A stretch of 64,000 nucleotides of DNA, from NCBI RefSeq assembly GCF_900163865.1, contig NZ_FUKU01000026.1, positions 310,001-374,000 of the forward strand, given 5' to 3'. This document shows positions 54,034-62,456 of the stretch, in pieces (positions within the stretch are counted from its first letter, which is position 1; each line of letters starts with the position of its first letter). This stretch comes from Sphingobacterium sp. JB170. Its GTDB lineage: Bacteria > Bacteroidota > Bacteroidia > Sphingobacteriales > Sphingobacteriaceae. The notes under the pieces were generated by a model. It had not been told where the DNA came from, did no database searches, and saw only the letters and a program-made list of their open reading frames with translations. Made by a program: the position numbers and the translations under genes.

Positions 54034-55129
54034 CGACCGCACCTCCTTTAACTTCAAAAATACGAATTGGCTTTGCTATTTCATCAAAAATTCGTTCAAT
54101 TCTTTTTCCATCCGTGTCAGTTAGAAAAATTTGTCCAAATTGATCTTCAGAAACAAGCTGCATGAGCTTCTTAGTACGACATTCATCGAGCTTATCAAAA
54201 ATATCATCTAATAACAATAGTGGTTTGGTTTTTTTCTTTTGAGCCAAATAACTGTATTGTGCAAGTTTTAATCCGATTAAAAATGATTTTTGTTGCCCCT
54301 GAGACCCAAACTTTTTAAGTGGCATGCCATCGTGAATCGCAAACAATAGATCATCTTTATGTATTCCTTGAGAGGTTCTCTCCAATGCACGGTCCTTTTC
54401 CAAATTAATGCGAAGAAGGGTTTCCATATCATTCTCCATAAGCGGAGATTCATAAGATAAATTCACTATTTCCGCATCGGCACTCAGGTACTGGTAATAA
54501 CGTTGGAATTCAGGCAAAAACTCCATCATGAACTGCTTTCTACGATGAAAAATACGTTCACCAGCGTCCGTGAGTTGAATGTTCAATACCTCAAGTACGC
54601 CCATATCTAACACCCCCTTTTCACGCACCTGCTTTAATAAAGTGTTACGCTGCAACATGATCTTATTATACTGTATCAGAATATCTAGATACAAGTTGTC
54701 CGTCTGGGAAATTACATTATCAATAAATTTACGGCGTTCCTCACTCCCATCGTTAATAATGGACGTATCATTTGGCGAGATCATAACAATCGGAAATTGT
54801 CCGATATGGTCGGCAAGACGGCTATAATCCTTTTTATTCTTCTTGAATTGTTTTTTTTGATTCCGCTTTAAGCTACAAGCGACGGTATCGGAGGAGTGCT
54901 CCTTTTCGAAAACCCCCTGAACCATAAACCAGTCTAAACCTTTTTTTATATGTTGGGAATCAATCGGATTGAAATAAGACTTACAAAGGGCTAAATAATG
55001 AATTGCGTCCAATAGATTGGTTTTTCCCGCCCCGTTCGCACCGGCAAATGCATTTACTTGAGGTAAAAATTCAAGAAAAGATTCGGAATAATTTTTAAAA
55101 TTTAATACAGAGAGTTGCTTCAACCACAT
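54026..55129 (-). CDS. recF: DNA replication and repair protein RecF
   Basis: A 367-residue SMC-like ATPase that helps RecOR load RecA at gaps and stalled forks. Walker A is FAGANGAGKTN near residue 32, the signature region is GSQGQQKSFLIGLKLA near 300, and Walker B is LLLLDDIFDKLD. N-terminal LSVLNFKNY is the usual start. dnaA, dnaN and gyrB are not adjacent, in contrast to the classic E. coli order. It overlaps the DciA-like gene and is probably co-transcribed with it. Confidence 0.96.
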   Translation of the reverse strand: MWLKQLSVLNFKNYSESFLEFLPQVNAFAGANGAGKTNLLDAIHYLALCKSYFNPIDSQHIKKGLDWFMVQGVFEKEHSSDTVACSLKRNQKKQFKKNKKDYSRLADHIGQFPIVMISPNDTSIINDGSEERRKFIDNVISQTDNLYLDILIQYNKIMLQRNTLLKQVREKGVLDMGVLEVLNIQLTDAGERIFHRRKQFMMEFLPEFQRYYQYLSADAEIVNLSYESPLMENDMETLLRINLEKDRALERTSQGIHKDDLLFAIHDGMPLKKFGSQGQQKSFLIGLKLAQYSYLAQKKKTKPLLLLDDIFDKLDECRTKKLMQLVSEDQFGQIFLTDTDGKRIERIFDEIAKPIRIFEVKGGAVDV

Positions 55130-55215
55130 GGTGCGCCAAGATAAGTACCAAAATTAACAAATGTATAGCACAATTTATGACTTAAGTACAAATAGCGACA
55201 CCTATAACAAATCGT

Positions 55216-55527
55216 TTACTTTACTTCCTCAAAGTCAATGAACTCCCCTGCCTTACCAGTACCTTTACGCGGTTTAGTATCCACCCCAGGTATATAGTGA
55301 ACGTGGATTTCGCCTTCATCTTTGGGTTGAGTTTGCTGCCTAAATTGGCTGAACGGATCTTGATTCGCATGGCGATTTTGTCCAGCACTGGCCGATGCGT
55401 GCTGCTGCGCAGTACGCATTAGCCGTTCAGATACCTTACGCAATGCAAAGGGCATTACCAACCGTAGCAAAAAACGAACTGCGTAAAATATAATAAAAAA
55501 AATCGCTATAAATTTCAAAAATGCCAT
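55216..55527 (-). CDS. DUF4834 membrane protein
   Basis: A 103-residue protein of DUF4834, restricted to Bacteroidota. One N-terminal transmembrane helix (MAFLKFIAIFFIIFYAVRFL), a basic short middle, a low-complexity linker (ASASAGQNRHANQDPF) and a conserved C-terminus ending GEFIDFEEVK. Function unknown. The same-direction gap to recF is 86 bases, and a TATTTTTG element precedes the ATG. Confidence 0.85.
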   Translation of the reverse strand: MAFLKFIAIFFIIFYAVRFLLRLVMPFALRKVSERLMRTAQQHASASAGQNRHANQDPFSQFRQQTQPKDEGEIHVHYIPGVDTKPRKGTGKAGEFIDFEEVK

Positions 55528-55667
55528 ATCTAAAAACCTTTAAACCAAAAATAATAAAAATTTAATAGAAATTCCGTCAACAAAATGTCAGCAAGAAGTC
55601 GGTTAACATTAATTAACCCTCATAACAGGAATAATACGATTAAAATGACTCTAAATGCAGATAAAAG

Positions 55668-56159
55668 CTAATTCGTTAATTTTCTAACAGCTTCCTGCAC
55701 GGCTCGCGCCAGTTCCTCTGCTTTATGAGATCCAATAATATACACCAGTCCATCCTTATCCGTTAACCAAATAGCATCCTTTCCTCCCGAATAAAAACGA
55801 ATCTTCCCATTTTTATGCAAGTTATAAACGGGATTATTAAAAATGAACGTACTATATGGTTTGAGCTCCACTTTCTTGATATTAAAGAGATCAATCTTCA
55901 CCAACTTTGAAGACCAAAGACCACTAAGTATCAAAAACTTGCCATCGACAACTGTTTTATAATGCACCATATATATCATTATCATCGAAACGATAATGAC
56001 TCCCACCCCCACAATAAAAAACAACTGTTGAGAGGGAAGATGTTCAATATTCAAATAGCTTGCAATAAAACAAAACAACACCAATATTAACCGAACACTA
56101 ATCCATGTCGCATCGCGTCCCAAATACTGTTTTTCCTGAAAAAGATAATGTCCACCCAT
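55668..56159 (-). CDS. Membrane protein with PH-like domain, function unknown
   Basis: A 163-residue protein. Two hydrophobic segments (about 22-40 and 45-66) are followed by a soluble part (about 70-160) that looks beta-rich and PH-like (VDGKFLILSGLWSSKLVKID, IRFYSGGKDAIWLTDK). I do not recognise a named family with certainty. It starts five bases after the end of tilS on the same strand, so it is probably co-transcribed with it. Confidence 0.7.
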   Translation of the reverse strand: MGGHYLFQEKQYLGRDATWISVRLILVLFCFIASYLNIEHLPSQQLFFIVGVGVIIVSMIMIYMVHYKTVVDGKFLILSGLWSSKLVKIDLFNIKKVELKPYSTFIFNNPVYNLHKNGKIRFYSGGKDAIWLTDKDGLVYIIGSHKAEELARAVQEAVRKLTN

Positions 56160-56164
56160 AGTGC

Positions 56165-57490
56165 TTAATTGGATTCTATAATATATACTTTCTTTGTGTT
56201 TTCCGTAACGCGGTATCGATTGTCTAATCTATAATTAGCAATCCATATTAAATCACCATTTCCATTGACTAATATCGGAACACGCTTCTTCTGAAACAAA
56301 TTTACCTTCTGTTGAATAAAAAAATCACTGACCTTTTTCTTACCAGCCATCCCTAAAGGATAAAAAACATCTCCTCGTTGCCATAGCCGTAAATGTAGTG
56401 GAAAAATTAAAAGATCAAAATCAACTTGCGCCTTCGTCACGTCCTTATAAATATGTAAGTCGGTACTCGTATGCATCGAAAAACTACCGCCCTGGAAACT
56501 AACAGATTCCATATCTAACTGTAAATTAGTCACCGCATCTTGTATGCGCGTTATTTCTCGAGGACGTAGACATAACGTCTGCCGATCAAGTAACATTTCA
56601 AAACTAGCAGATTGAAAAACCTTGCCCGCGGTACTATTAAAATTAGCTTGTAAGTCGGACAACACTTCAACGGTGAAGCCATACTCTCGGAACAATTCGT
56701 ACAACAACGGCACATTCTCTATATACTCGCTTATCGCCTTCTTGTTAATCACCAGCATCTCTCCCTCCTGCTGAAAGAGTTTATCTCTAATTGGTTTGAC
56801 AAAGAAATCTAAAAGTTCTGCAGTCTGGCGAAATCGATCCATATTTTCCACCATGATCTTATCGAATTCAGATGTAAGTTCTTTGAACTTCGGCAAAATA
56901 TCGAGTCGTAGCTTATTTCGCACATATTTCGTGGAGAAATTTGACTGGTCATCCCGATAAGGGATCGCCAAGCGATTAACTTCTTCCGTAATCTCTTGGG
57001 ACCCGGCAAACAACAAAGGACGAATAATATGTCCTCGCCGTGGCAAGATACCCTGCAGCCCCGTAATACCCGTTCCGCGAGATAAATTTAAAAAAGCCGT
57101 CTCAATATGATCGTTTTGATGCTGGCCTACAGCAATACAATCTGCCTCGAGCGCTATACGTTTTTGTTCAAACCAGCTGTATCGTAAATCCCGAGCAGCC
57201 ATCTGTATAGACACCTGATTTTTCTCAGCATACTGCTGGGTATCAAAATGTTCAACCACACAAGGCACTCCGCGACCCGCAGCAAAAGCAACTACTAACT
57301 GCTCATCTAAATCCGATTCGGCTCCGCGCAAATGGAAATTGCAATGCAAAATCACACAATTATATCCGGCCTCCAAAAAAAGGTAAGCCATAAGCATGGA
57401 ATCGCGACCACCGCTGACGGCAAGCAAAACCTTGTCTTGAAAACGCACCGAAAGTGGGTTTTGGAGGTATTCCTGGAAACGGTCAATCAT
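56165..57490 (-). CDS. tilS: tRNA(Ile)-lysidine synthetase
   Basis: A 441-residue enzyme that converts the C34 of the tRNA-Ile(CAU) anticodon to lysidine so it reads AUA. The PP-loop motif is LLAVSGGRDSMLM near residue 25. The core includes VILHCNFHLRG, AVGQHQNDHIETAFLNLSRG and GLQGI, and the C-terminal extension is typical of the longer TilS. The alternative ATG at 57496 would add two residues (MH). A full-match -7 element ends four bases before that upstream ATG and ten before 57490. Confidence 0.95.
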   Translation of the reverse strand: MIDRFQEYLQNPLSVRFQDKVLLAVSGGRDSMLMAYLFLEAGYNCVILHCNFHLRGAESDLDEQLVVAFAAGRGVPCVVEHFDTQQYAEKNQVSIQMAARDLRYSWFEQKRIALEADCIAVGQHQNDHIETAFLNLSRGTGITGLQGILPRRGHIIRPLLFAGSQEITEEVNRLAIPYRDDQSNFSTKYVRNKLRLDILPKFKELTSEFDKIMVENMDRFRQTAELLDFFVKPIRDKLFQQEGEMLVINKKAISEYIENVPLLYELFREYGFTVEVLSDLQANFNSTAGKVFQSASFEMLLDRQTLCLRPREITRIQDAVTNLQLDMESVSFQGGSFSMHTSTDLHIYKDVTKAQVDFDLLIFPLHLRLWQRGDVFYPLGMAGKKKVSDFFIQQKVNLFQKKRVPILVNGNGDLIWIANYRLDNRYRVTENTKKVYIIESN

Positions 57491-57500
57491 GTGCATAAAC

Positions 57501-57508
57501 CAAAGTTA
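57501..57508 (-). promoter_or_regulatory. -7 element directly before tilS
   Basis: On the minus strand TAACTTTG matches TAnnTTTG, four bases from the ATG at 57496 and ten from the one at 57490. A -33 TTTG at 57524-57527 gives a short 15-base spacer. Confidence 0.45.
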
Positions 57509-57579
57509 AAACTTTAATTTGAGCAAAAGTATTTCCAATGAAAATTTATCCTTTAACAAAAATTTGCTAATTAATTAAC

Positions 57580-57587
57580 TATTTTTG
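57580..57587 (+). promoter_or_regulatory. -7 element directly before the OstA-like gene
   Basis: TATTTTTG matches TAnnTTTG and ends five bases before the GTG at 57593. The mRNA would start at or near the start codon. The -33 side is unclear. Confidence 0.45.
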
Positions 57588-57592
57588 CCGTC

Positions 57593-60061
57593 GTGAAGCG
57601 CTATATACTATCGGTACTCAGCATATGTTGTATTTTCTTTGCATATGCACAAAACCCTGTCGGACGACAATCCGGTGGACAAGAGGATCGTTTGACGCTT
57701 ATCTCCTCTCGCAACGTGATCATTAACTCCCAATCCGGAAGAACAATCTACTATAACGGTGTTTTTGAACATAAGGGGAGCACCTTATCAGCAGACAGCA
57801 GTTACATGTATGAAGATGAGCTAAAGAGGCAGTTTTTCGAGGCGTTTGGAAACGTAGTTATTACACAACCTTCAGGAACGCTTATTTATTCGGATAAATT
57901 GCATTATAATGCCACGCCGCAAATCGCGACATTGGTCAATAACGTCCGAATGGTTGATGAAGGGTCAATACTGACGACGAACCATCTGGTATATAAAATG
58001 CGTGACCAGATTGGAACATACACCGATGGTGGACGTATCATCACAGGTACGGACACGATAACCTCGAAAAATGGCTATTATTTTGAGCGGTCGCAGGATG
58101 CCTATTTCCGAAACAAAGTTGTTGTCCGTTCACCCGATGTAAAGATCTACACCGATACCATGCGTTATAATTCCACACTGCGGACTACCTATTTTTTCGG
58201 GCCTACAGATATTAAGGGAAATGCAGGTGAGAATCTCTATACTGAAAAAGGCAACTACCAGACTGAAAACGGTATCGCTAAATTTTCCTTAAATAACTTG
58301 TACAATAGTGAGTCGAAATTTCTTAAGGGCGATAGCTTATACTATGACCGTGCCTCCGGAATTGGTAAAGCGTACAACAATGTCGTCTTTGTAGACACCC
58401 TCGACAAGTTCTACGCCTATGGAGGATACGGGCTATATGACCAGAGAACGGAATCTATCACGATGACGGACAAACCGTTGATCGTAACGATAGTAAAAAA
58501 CGATTCAACCAAAACCGATTCCGTCGAAACCGACTCGACGCAAAACAAAATCGTAAAGGTAGAAGGCGCTGCTGTTGACACGCTAAAAACAGTAAAAGAA
58601 GATCCAAGCCAACTGGCGGAATTTACCGCAGATAGCGTTGTCGCAACCGATTCTTTATTACAACCTCCCCTAAAAGACACAGCTCCTCTGGTTGACTCCG
58701 TTTATATGACCGCCGACACTCTGTTTTCACAGATGATCTTTTTAAAAGACTATAAGGCACTCAACTTTAATCTCGACAGAGATGGTGGAGCAATAGAAGT
58801 CGAACCAGAGATTGATTACGGAGACGAAGAGGATTATGGCGATTTCCAAGATGATAGTACCACTGCGATCTCCGGGACTGTGGATACCGATAGAACGCTG
58901 CTTAATGATAGCGTTCGTTTAGATGCGGATCTTCCAGAGGCCATCTCTGATTTACCTCCTGACAGCACAGAAAAACCCAACAAGAAGCAGCGCATCAAAA
59001 AGGCCGTCTCACCACTATCACCGGCCGAAAAGGACAGTGCAAACATGATTAACTCAACGATGGAACAAGACTCCATTATCCGTATGAAAGCGGTTATCCC
59101 GAGTGCAGCGCAAGCCGATAGCATTATCAACAACGCACTAACCGCTGCGCAGACCACAGATACGACGAGCAAAGATACTAGTAACACCGCCTATCTCGAT
59201 ACTGCACGCACCAGAATAGTAAAAGCTTACTACAATGTCCGGATGTTCAAGTCGGACCTGCAGGCTGTGGCTGATTCTGTTTATTACGGTATGGCCGATT
59301 CCATGTTCCGTTTTATGGGTAAACCGATGATCTGGACCGAAGGTTCACAAATTTCATCCGACACCATTTACTTGCAAGCATTAAACCAACGGCTAGACAA
59401 TGCATTATTGGTCGGAAATGCATTTATGGTAAACGCTGTACTGGACACGCTCAAATTTAACCAACTGAAAGGTCGAAAAATCACCGCCTTTTTTGCAAAT
59501 AATTCGATAGATCGAATGTACGTAGACGGAAATGCAGAGAATCTGGTCTTTTCTACGAATGACTCGACCAATACCATTACGGAAATGTTTCACGACCGAG
59601 GTGCGCGGATCAAAATTAAGATGGAAGGCAAGAAAATCATTGATTATATAACAATTCGCAAAGTTGATCAACGCGTTTATCCATTTAGACTGGTCACACA
59701 AGAGAATGAAGTGTTACCAGGGTTTACTTGGCGGCCGCAAGACAGGCCGACCTCTAAAGAGGATATGATCAGTCGTAAACGAGACAGTGGAAGCGCTTCG
59801 GTAGAGCAGAATGCAGACAGTACTGTAAATGAGATTAATCGCCCGACGAGCTTGAATAAACAGGAGCCTGATGAATCCCTAGAACCTGCGGTAAAGGAAA
59901 ACAACACGCAAACACCAGAGATTAATGCACTTGACCCCGTCTTGCCAAAGGAGCCCCTAGAAGCCTCCCCCATTATTGAAAAACCAGAAAAAAAAGAGTT
60001 TGAAACCCCTGTAAATCAAAGCACTCTTCCCAAAAATATATCCGAGAAAAAAGACCGTTAA
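57593..60061 (+). CDS. OstA-like outer-membrane LPS transport protein (GTG start)
   Basis: An 822-residue exported protein whose N-terminal part (about 30-290) contains repeated OstA/LptA-like beta segments (SADSSYMYEDELKRQFFEAF, YSDKLHYNATPQIATLVNNV), pointing to the LPS transport bridge between membranes. The signal peptide MKRYILSVLSICCIFFAYAQ begins at a GTG codon; no ATG is available nearby. The middle (about 300-520) is low in complexity and rich in Ser, Asp and Thr; another beta region (about 540-710) is followed by a Pro/Glu-rich tail. A perfect -7 element ends five bases before the GTG. Confidence 0.85.
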   Translation: MKRYILSVLSICCIFFAYAQNPVGRQSGGQEDRLTLISSRNVIINSQSGRTIYYNGVFEHKGSTLSADSSYMYEDELKRQFFEAFGNVVITQPSGTLIYSDKLHYNATPQIATLVNNVRMVDEGSILTTNHLVYKMRDQIGTYTDGGRIITGTDTITSKNGYYFERSQDAYFRNKVVVRSPDVKIYTDTMRYNSTLRTTYFFGPTDIKGNAGENLYTEKGNYQTENGIAKFSLNNLYNSESKFLKGDSLYYDRASGIGKAYNNVVFVDTLDKFYAYGGYGLYDQRTESITMTDKPLIVTIVKNDSTKTDSVETDSTQNKIVKVEGAAVDTLKTVKEDPSQLAEFTADSVVATDSLLQPPLKDTAPLVDSVYMTADTLFSQMIFLKDYKALNFNLDRDGGAIEVEPEIDYGDEEDYGDFQDDSTTAISGTVDTDRTLLNDSVRLDADLPEAISDLPPDSTEKPNKKQRIKKAVSPLSPAEKDSANMINSTMEQDSIIRMKAVIPSAAQADSIINNALTAAQTTDTTSKDTSNTAYLDTARTRIVKAYYNVRMFKSDLQAVADSVYYGMADSMFRFMGKPMIWTEGSQISSDTIYLQALNQRLDNALLVGNAFMVNAVLDTLKFNQLKGRKITAFFANNSIDRMYVDGNAENLVFSTNDSTNTITEMFHDRGARIKIKMEGKKIIDYITIRKVDQRVYPFRLVTQENEVLPGFTWRPQDRPTSKEDMISRKRDSGSASVEQNADSTVNEINRPTSLNKQEPDESLEPAVKENNTQTPEINALDPVLPKEPLEASPIIEKPEKKEFETPVNQSTLPKNISEKKDR

Positions 60062-60127
60062 TACGTTCGCGCGCGCCTAAGCGCCAGGGATTTTGCAAAC
60101 CGAGTGTAACCCTCGGCTGTTAAATTA

Positions 60128-60703
60128 TTAAAATTTCTTCAGAAAATCCGCCAATTTACCAACCGCAATCGAGCGGTGACTAATACTATTTTTCTGCTCG
60201 TTAGACATTTCTGCAAATGTTCTATCGTATCCATTAGGAATAAAAATAGGATCGTATCCAAATCCAGAAGTCCCCCGCAGTTCATCAATAATTACCCCTT
60301 CAATAGCCCCTTCAAAAAAGTGCTGTTTTTCATTCAGATACAAAGAAATTATTGTTTTAAATCGCGCAGTTCTTTCGTTAACTCCTGCTAGTTTGGATAA
60401 TACGAGTTCAATATTCTTCTCCATATCACGCGATCCAGAATACCGAGCGGAATAAACGCCGGGCTCACCATTTAACGCATCTATTTCAAGGCCCGAGTCA
60501 TCACCAAAACAGTATAATCCGTATTTATTCGCTAAATAATCGGTCTTTTGTTTCGCATTTTCGGCAAAGGTTTCGCCAGTCTCGGGAATATCGTCCGTAC
60601 ATCCGATATCCTTCAATGATTTTAAAACAAAATTATCATTGACCATTGCCTGGACTTCCTCAAGCTTATGAGCGTTATTTGTTGCGAATACTAATTCGAG
60701 CAT
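60128..60703 (-). CDS. rdgB: XTP/dITP diphosphatase (RdgB/HAM1 type)
   Basis: A 191-residue house-cleaning enzyme that hydrolyses ITP, dITP and XTP to monophosphates. FATNNAHKLEEV is the conserved N-terminal start, and ETFAENAKQKTDYLANKYG, GDDSGLEIDALNGEPGVYSARYSG and SGFGYDPIFIP are family signatures. It lies 58 bases downstream of the gene starting at 61264 on the same strand. Confidence 0.96.
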   Translation of the reverse strand: MLELVFATNNAHKLEEVQAMVNDNFVLKSLKDIGCTDDIPETGETFAENAKQKTDYLANKYGLYCFGDDSGLEIDALNGEPGVYSARYSGSRDMEKNIELVLSKLAGVNERTARFKTIISLYLNEKQHFFEGAIEGVIIDELRGTSGFGYDPIFIPNGYDRTFAEMSNEQKNSISHRSIAVGKLADFLKKF

Positions 60704-60760
60704 TAATTTGGGATTTAATAATGATATTACTTTTTTGTCACTACCCGCAAGCTGCGGAGG

Positions 60761-61264
60761 CTATGTTCCAATAAATGTTTTAAATTCATTCCAGAAAAGC
60801 TTCTTTTTAGCGACATCAGAAAACATTTCTTCAAAACTAAACGTGTTAAAAACGACGGCCCTCCGGCCTTTCATGTAGGAATTATGTGCGATCAATGGTA
60901 GTTTTAACGATGCGGGTTCAACACCAAGTAGCGTAACTTTCTTAGGTTTAAAAAACTCCATTATCAATTTCCAATCATTGGGGTTTTTGGGGTTCGCCAA
61001 ATTAACAATAGCGACGTTAGCTTTCGATAAATCCAGCGCACCAATGGTTTTCTCGAAGGCATCCTCAGCTTGCGGAGAAAAGTATGGATATTCCGGATAA
61101 CGAAGAATAAACAACACGCCAGTTGTCTTATCGCCCTGATATTCGAAAATATTCGTACCCAATGATTCCGCAGCGGGGTACACTGGCGCTCGCTCTCCGA
61201 TTGAATACATCGTTTCATTCATTAATGTCTGAAGGGCTACAGGATTTTTTGTTGTCAGATTCAT
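60761..61264 (-). CDS. Conserved protein of unknown function
   Basis: A 167-residue soluble protein with no signal or membrane segment. A Rossmann-like alternation of short strands and helices is suggested (VLFILRYPE, VAIVNLANP, VTLLGVEP, AVVFNTFSF). It may belong to a conserved Bacteroidota family with the fold of the DNA polymerase III psi subunit or uracil-DNA glycosylase, but I cannot prove this. It lies between rdgB and the deoxyhypusine-synthase-like gene, separated from the latter by a bidirectional hairpin. Confidence 0.7.
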   Translation of the reverse strand: MNLTTKNPVALQTLMNETMYSIGERAPVYPAAESLGTNIFEYQGDKTTGVLFILRYPEYPYFSPQAEDAFEKTIGALDLSKANVAIVNLANPKNPNDWKLIMEFFKPKKVTLLGVEPASLKLPLIAHNSYMKGRRAVVFNTFSFEEMFSDVAKKKLFWNEFKTFIGT

Positions 61265-61285
61265 CGATCAATTGCTTTTTCGAAA

Positions 61286-61328
61286 AGAAGCTCCTTAGTG
61301 CATGGAATAGTGCCTAAGAAGCTTTTTT
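61286..61328. terminator. Hairpin terminator between minus-strand genes
   Basis: An inverted repeat (AAGAAGCTCCTTAGTGC and its near complement) has T- and A-runs on its flanks. On the minus strand it would end the deoxyhypusine-synthase-like transcript before the next gene. Confidence 0.7.
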
Positions 61329-61340
61329 ACTTTATAAATA

Positions 61341-62321
61341 TTATTGGCCTAGTATATAAGCAAACATCAATGGCGCAACAATTGTCGCATCAGATTCTAT
61401 CATAAATTTTGGGGTATCGATATCTAATTTACCCCATGTAATTTTTTCATTTGGTACTGCGCCTGAATAAGAGCCATACGATGTCGTCGAATCAGAAATC
61501 TGGCAGAAGTAGGCCCAAAACGGAACATCTTCCCACTCTAAATCCTGGTACATCATCGGCACTACACAAATAGGGAAGTCTCCTGAAATACCACCAGCAA
61601 TTTGAAAGAATCCTACGCCTCTATCACCTGAATTTTCACGATACCATTCAGTTAAGTAAATCATATACTCGATACCCGACTTGACGGTACTCGCTTTCAA
61701 TTTACCTTTAATAACGTTCGAGGCAAAGATGTTACCCGTTGTGGAGTCTTCCCATCCTGGACATACGATTGGCAAATTTTTCTCTGCTGCAGCGACTATC
61801 CAGGAGTCTTTCGGATCAATCTCATAGTATTGCTCGAGTACACCGGAGTTTACTACTTGATAAAGAAATTCATGCGGAAGGTATCGCTCCCCTTTCTGTT
61901 CAGCAGTATGCCACACATCTTCCAAGTGTTTCTGTAAACGGCGAAACGCCTCTTCTTCTGGGATACAAGTATCCGTTACGCGATTGTAATGCTGATCGAG
62001 CAGTTCACGTTCTTGCTCTGGTGTCAAATCACGGTAATTGGGTACACGCTTATAATGCGAGTGGGCTACTAGGTTCATCACATCCTCTTCCAGATTGGCC
62101 CCTGTACAAGAAATAATATGAACTTTATCTTGACGAATCATTTCAGCAAGTGAAATTCCCAATTCTGCCGTGCTCATTGCACCACCTAACGAGATTAACA
62201 TCTTTCCACCTTCTAATATGTGGGTTTCATATCCTTTAGCCGCATCAACCATTGCAGCAGCATTGAAATGTCGATAATTTTTCTCCAAAAATTGGGAAAT
62301 AGGGCCTTTTTGTGTACTCAT
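61341..62321 (-). CDS. Deoxyhypusine-synthase-like protein
   Basis: A 326-residue member of the deoxyhypusine synthase family, which binds NAD and moves an aminobutyl group from spermidine to a lysine or amine. Visible motifs: ISLGGAMSTAELG and SCTGANLEEDVMNLVAHSHYK in the N-terminal half, GWEDSTTGNIFAS, and ITWGKLD with the conserved lysine used for the enzyme-imine intermediate. Bacteria lack the eIF5A acceptor, so bacterial homologues are thought to act on polyamines (homospermidine-type reactions). Which reaction this one performs cannot be read from the sequence. Confidence 0.9.
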   Translation of the reverse strand: MSTQKGPISQFLEKNYRHFNAAAMVDAAKGYETHILEGGKMLISLGGAMSTAELGISLAEMIRQDKVHIISCTGANLEEDVMNLVAHSHYKRVPNYRDLTPEQERELLDQHYNRVTDTCIPEEEAFRRLQKHLEDVWHTAEQKGERYLPHEFLYQVVNSGVLEQYYEIDPKDSWIVAAAEKNLPIVCPGWEDSTTGNIFASNVIKGKLKASTVKSGIEYMIYLTEWYRENSGDRGVGFFQIAGGISGDFPICVVPMMYQDLEWEDVPFWAYFCQISDSTTSYGSYSGAVPNEKITWGKLDIDTPKFMIESDATIVAPLMFAYILGQ

Positions 62322-62345
62322 AGTTTTAAATTTTCTATTCTAGAA

Positions 62346-62353
62346 CAAAGATA
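62346..62353 (-). promoter_or_regulatory. Probable -7 element of the deoxyhypusine-synthase-like gene
   Basis: TATCTTTG (minus strand) is a full TAnnTTTG match 24 bases before the ATG; no good -33 is visible. Confidence 0.4.
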
Positions 62354-62456
62354 CATAATCGGAACGATTTGCCATACAGTACAACGTTGCACAATCGTTA
62401 TCAAACAGCTATAATCAACGGTATAAACATTCAATACAATTAACTAATAAACAACC

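Noticed and set aside
55601..55618. GGTTAA/TTAACC inverted repeat upstream of the DUF4834 gene
   Set aside because: Short arms in AT-rich DNA; no positional link to a promoter element is convincing.
60080..60127. Weak hairpin between the convergent OstA-like and rdgB genes
   Set aside because: Only five base pairs in the stem and no T tract, so not supported as a terminator.
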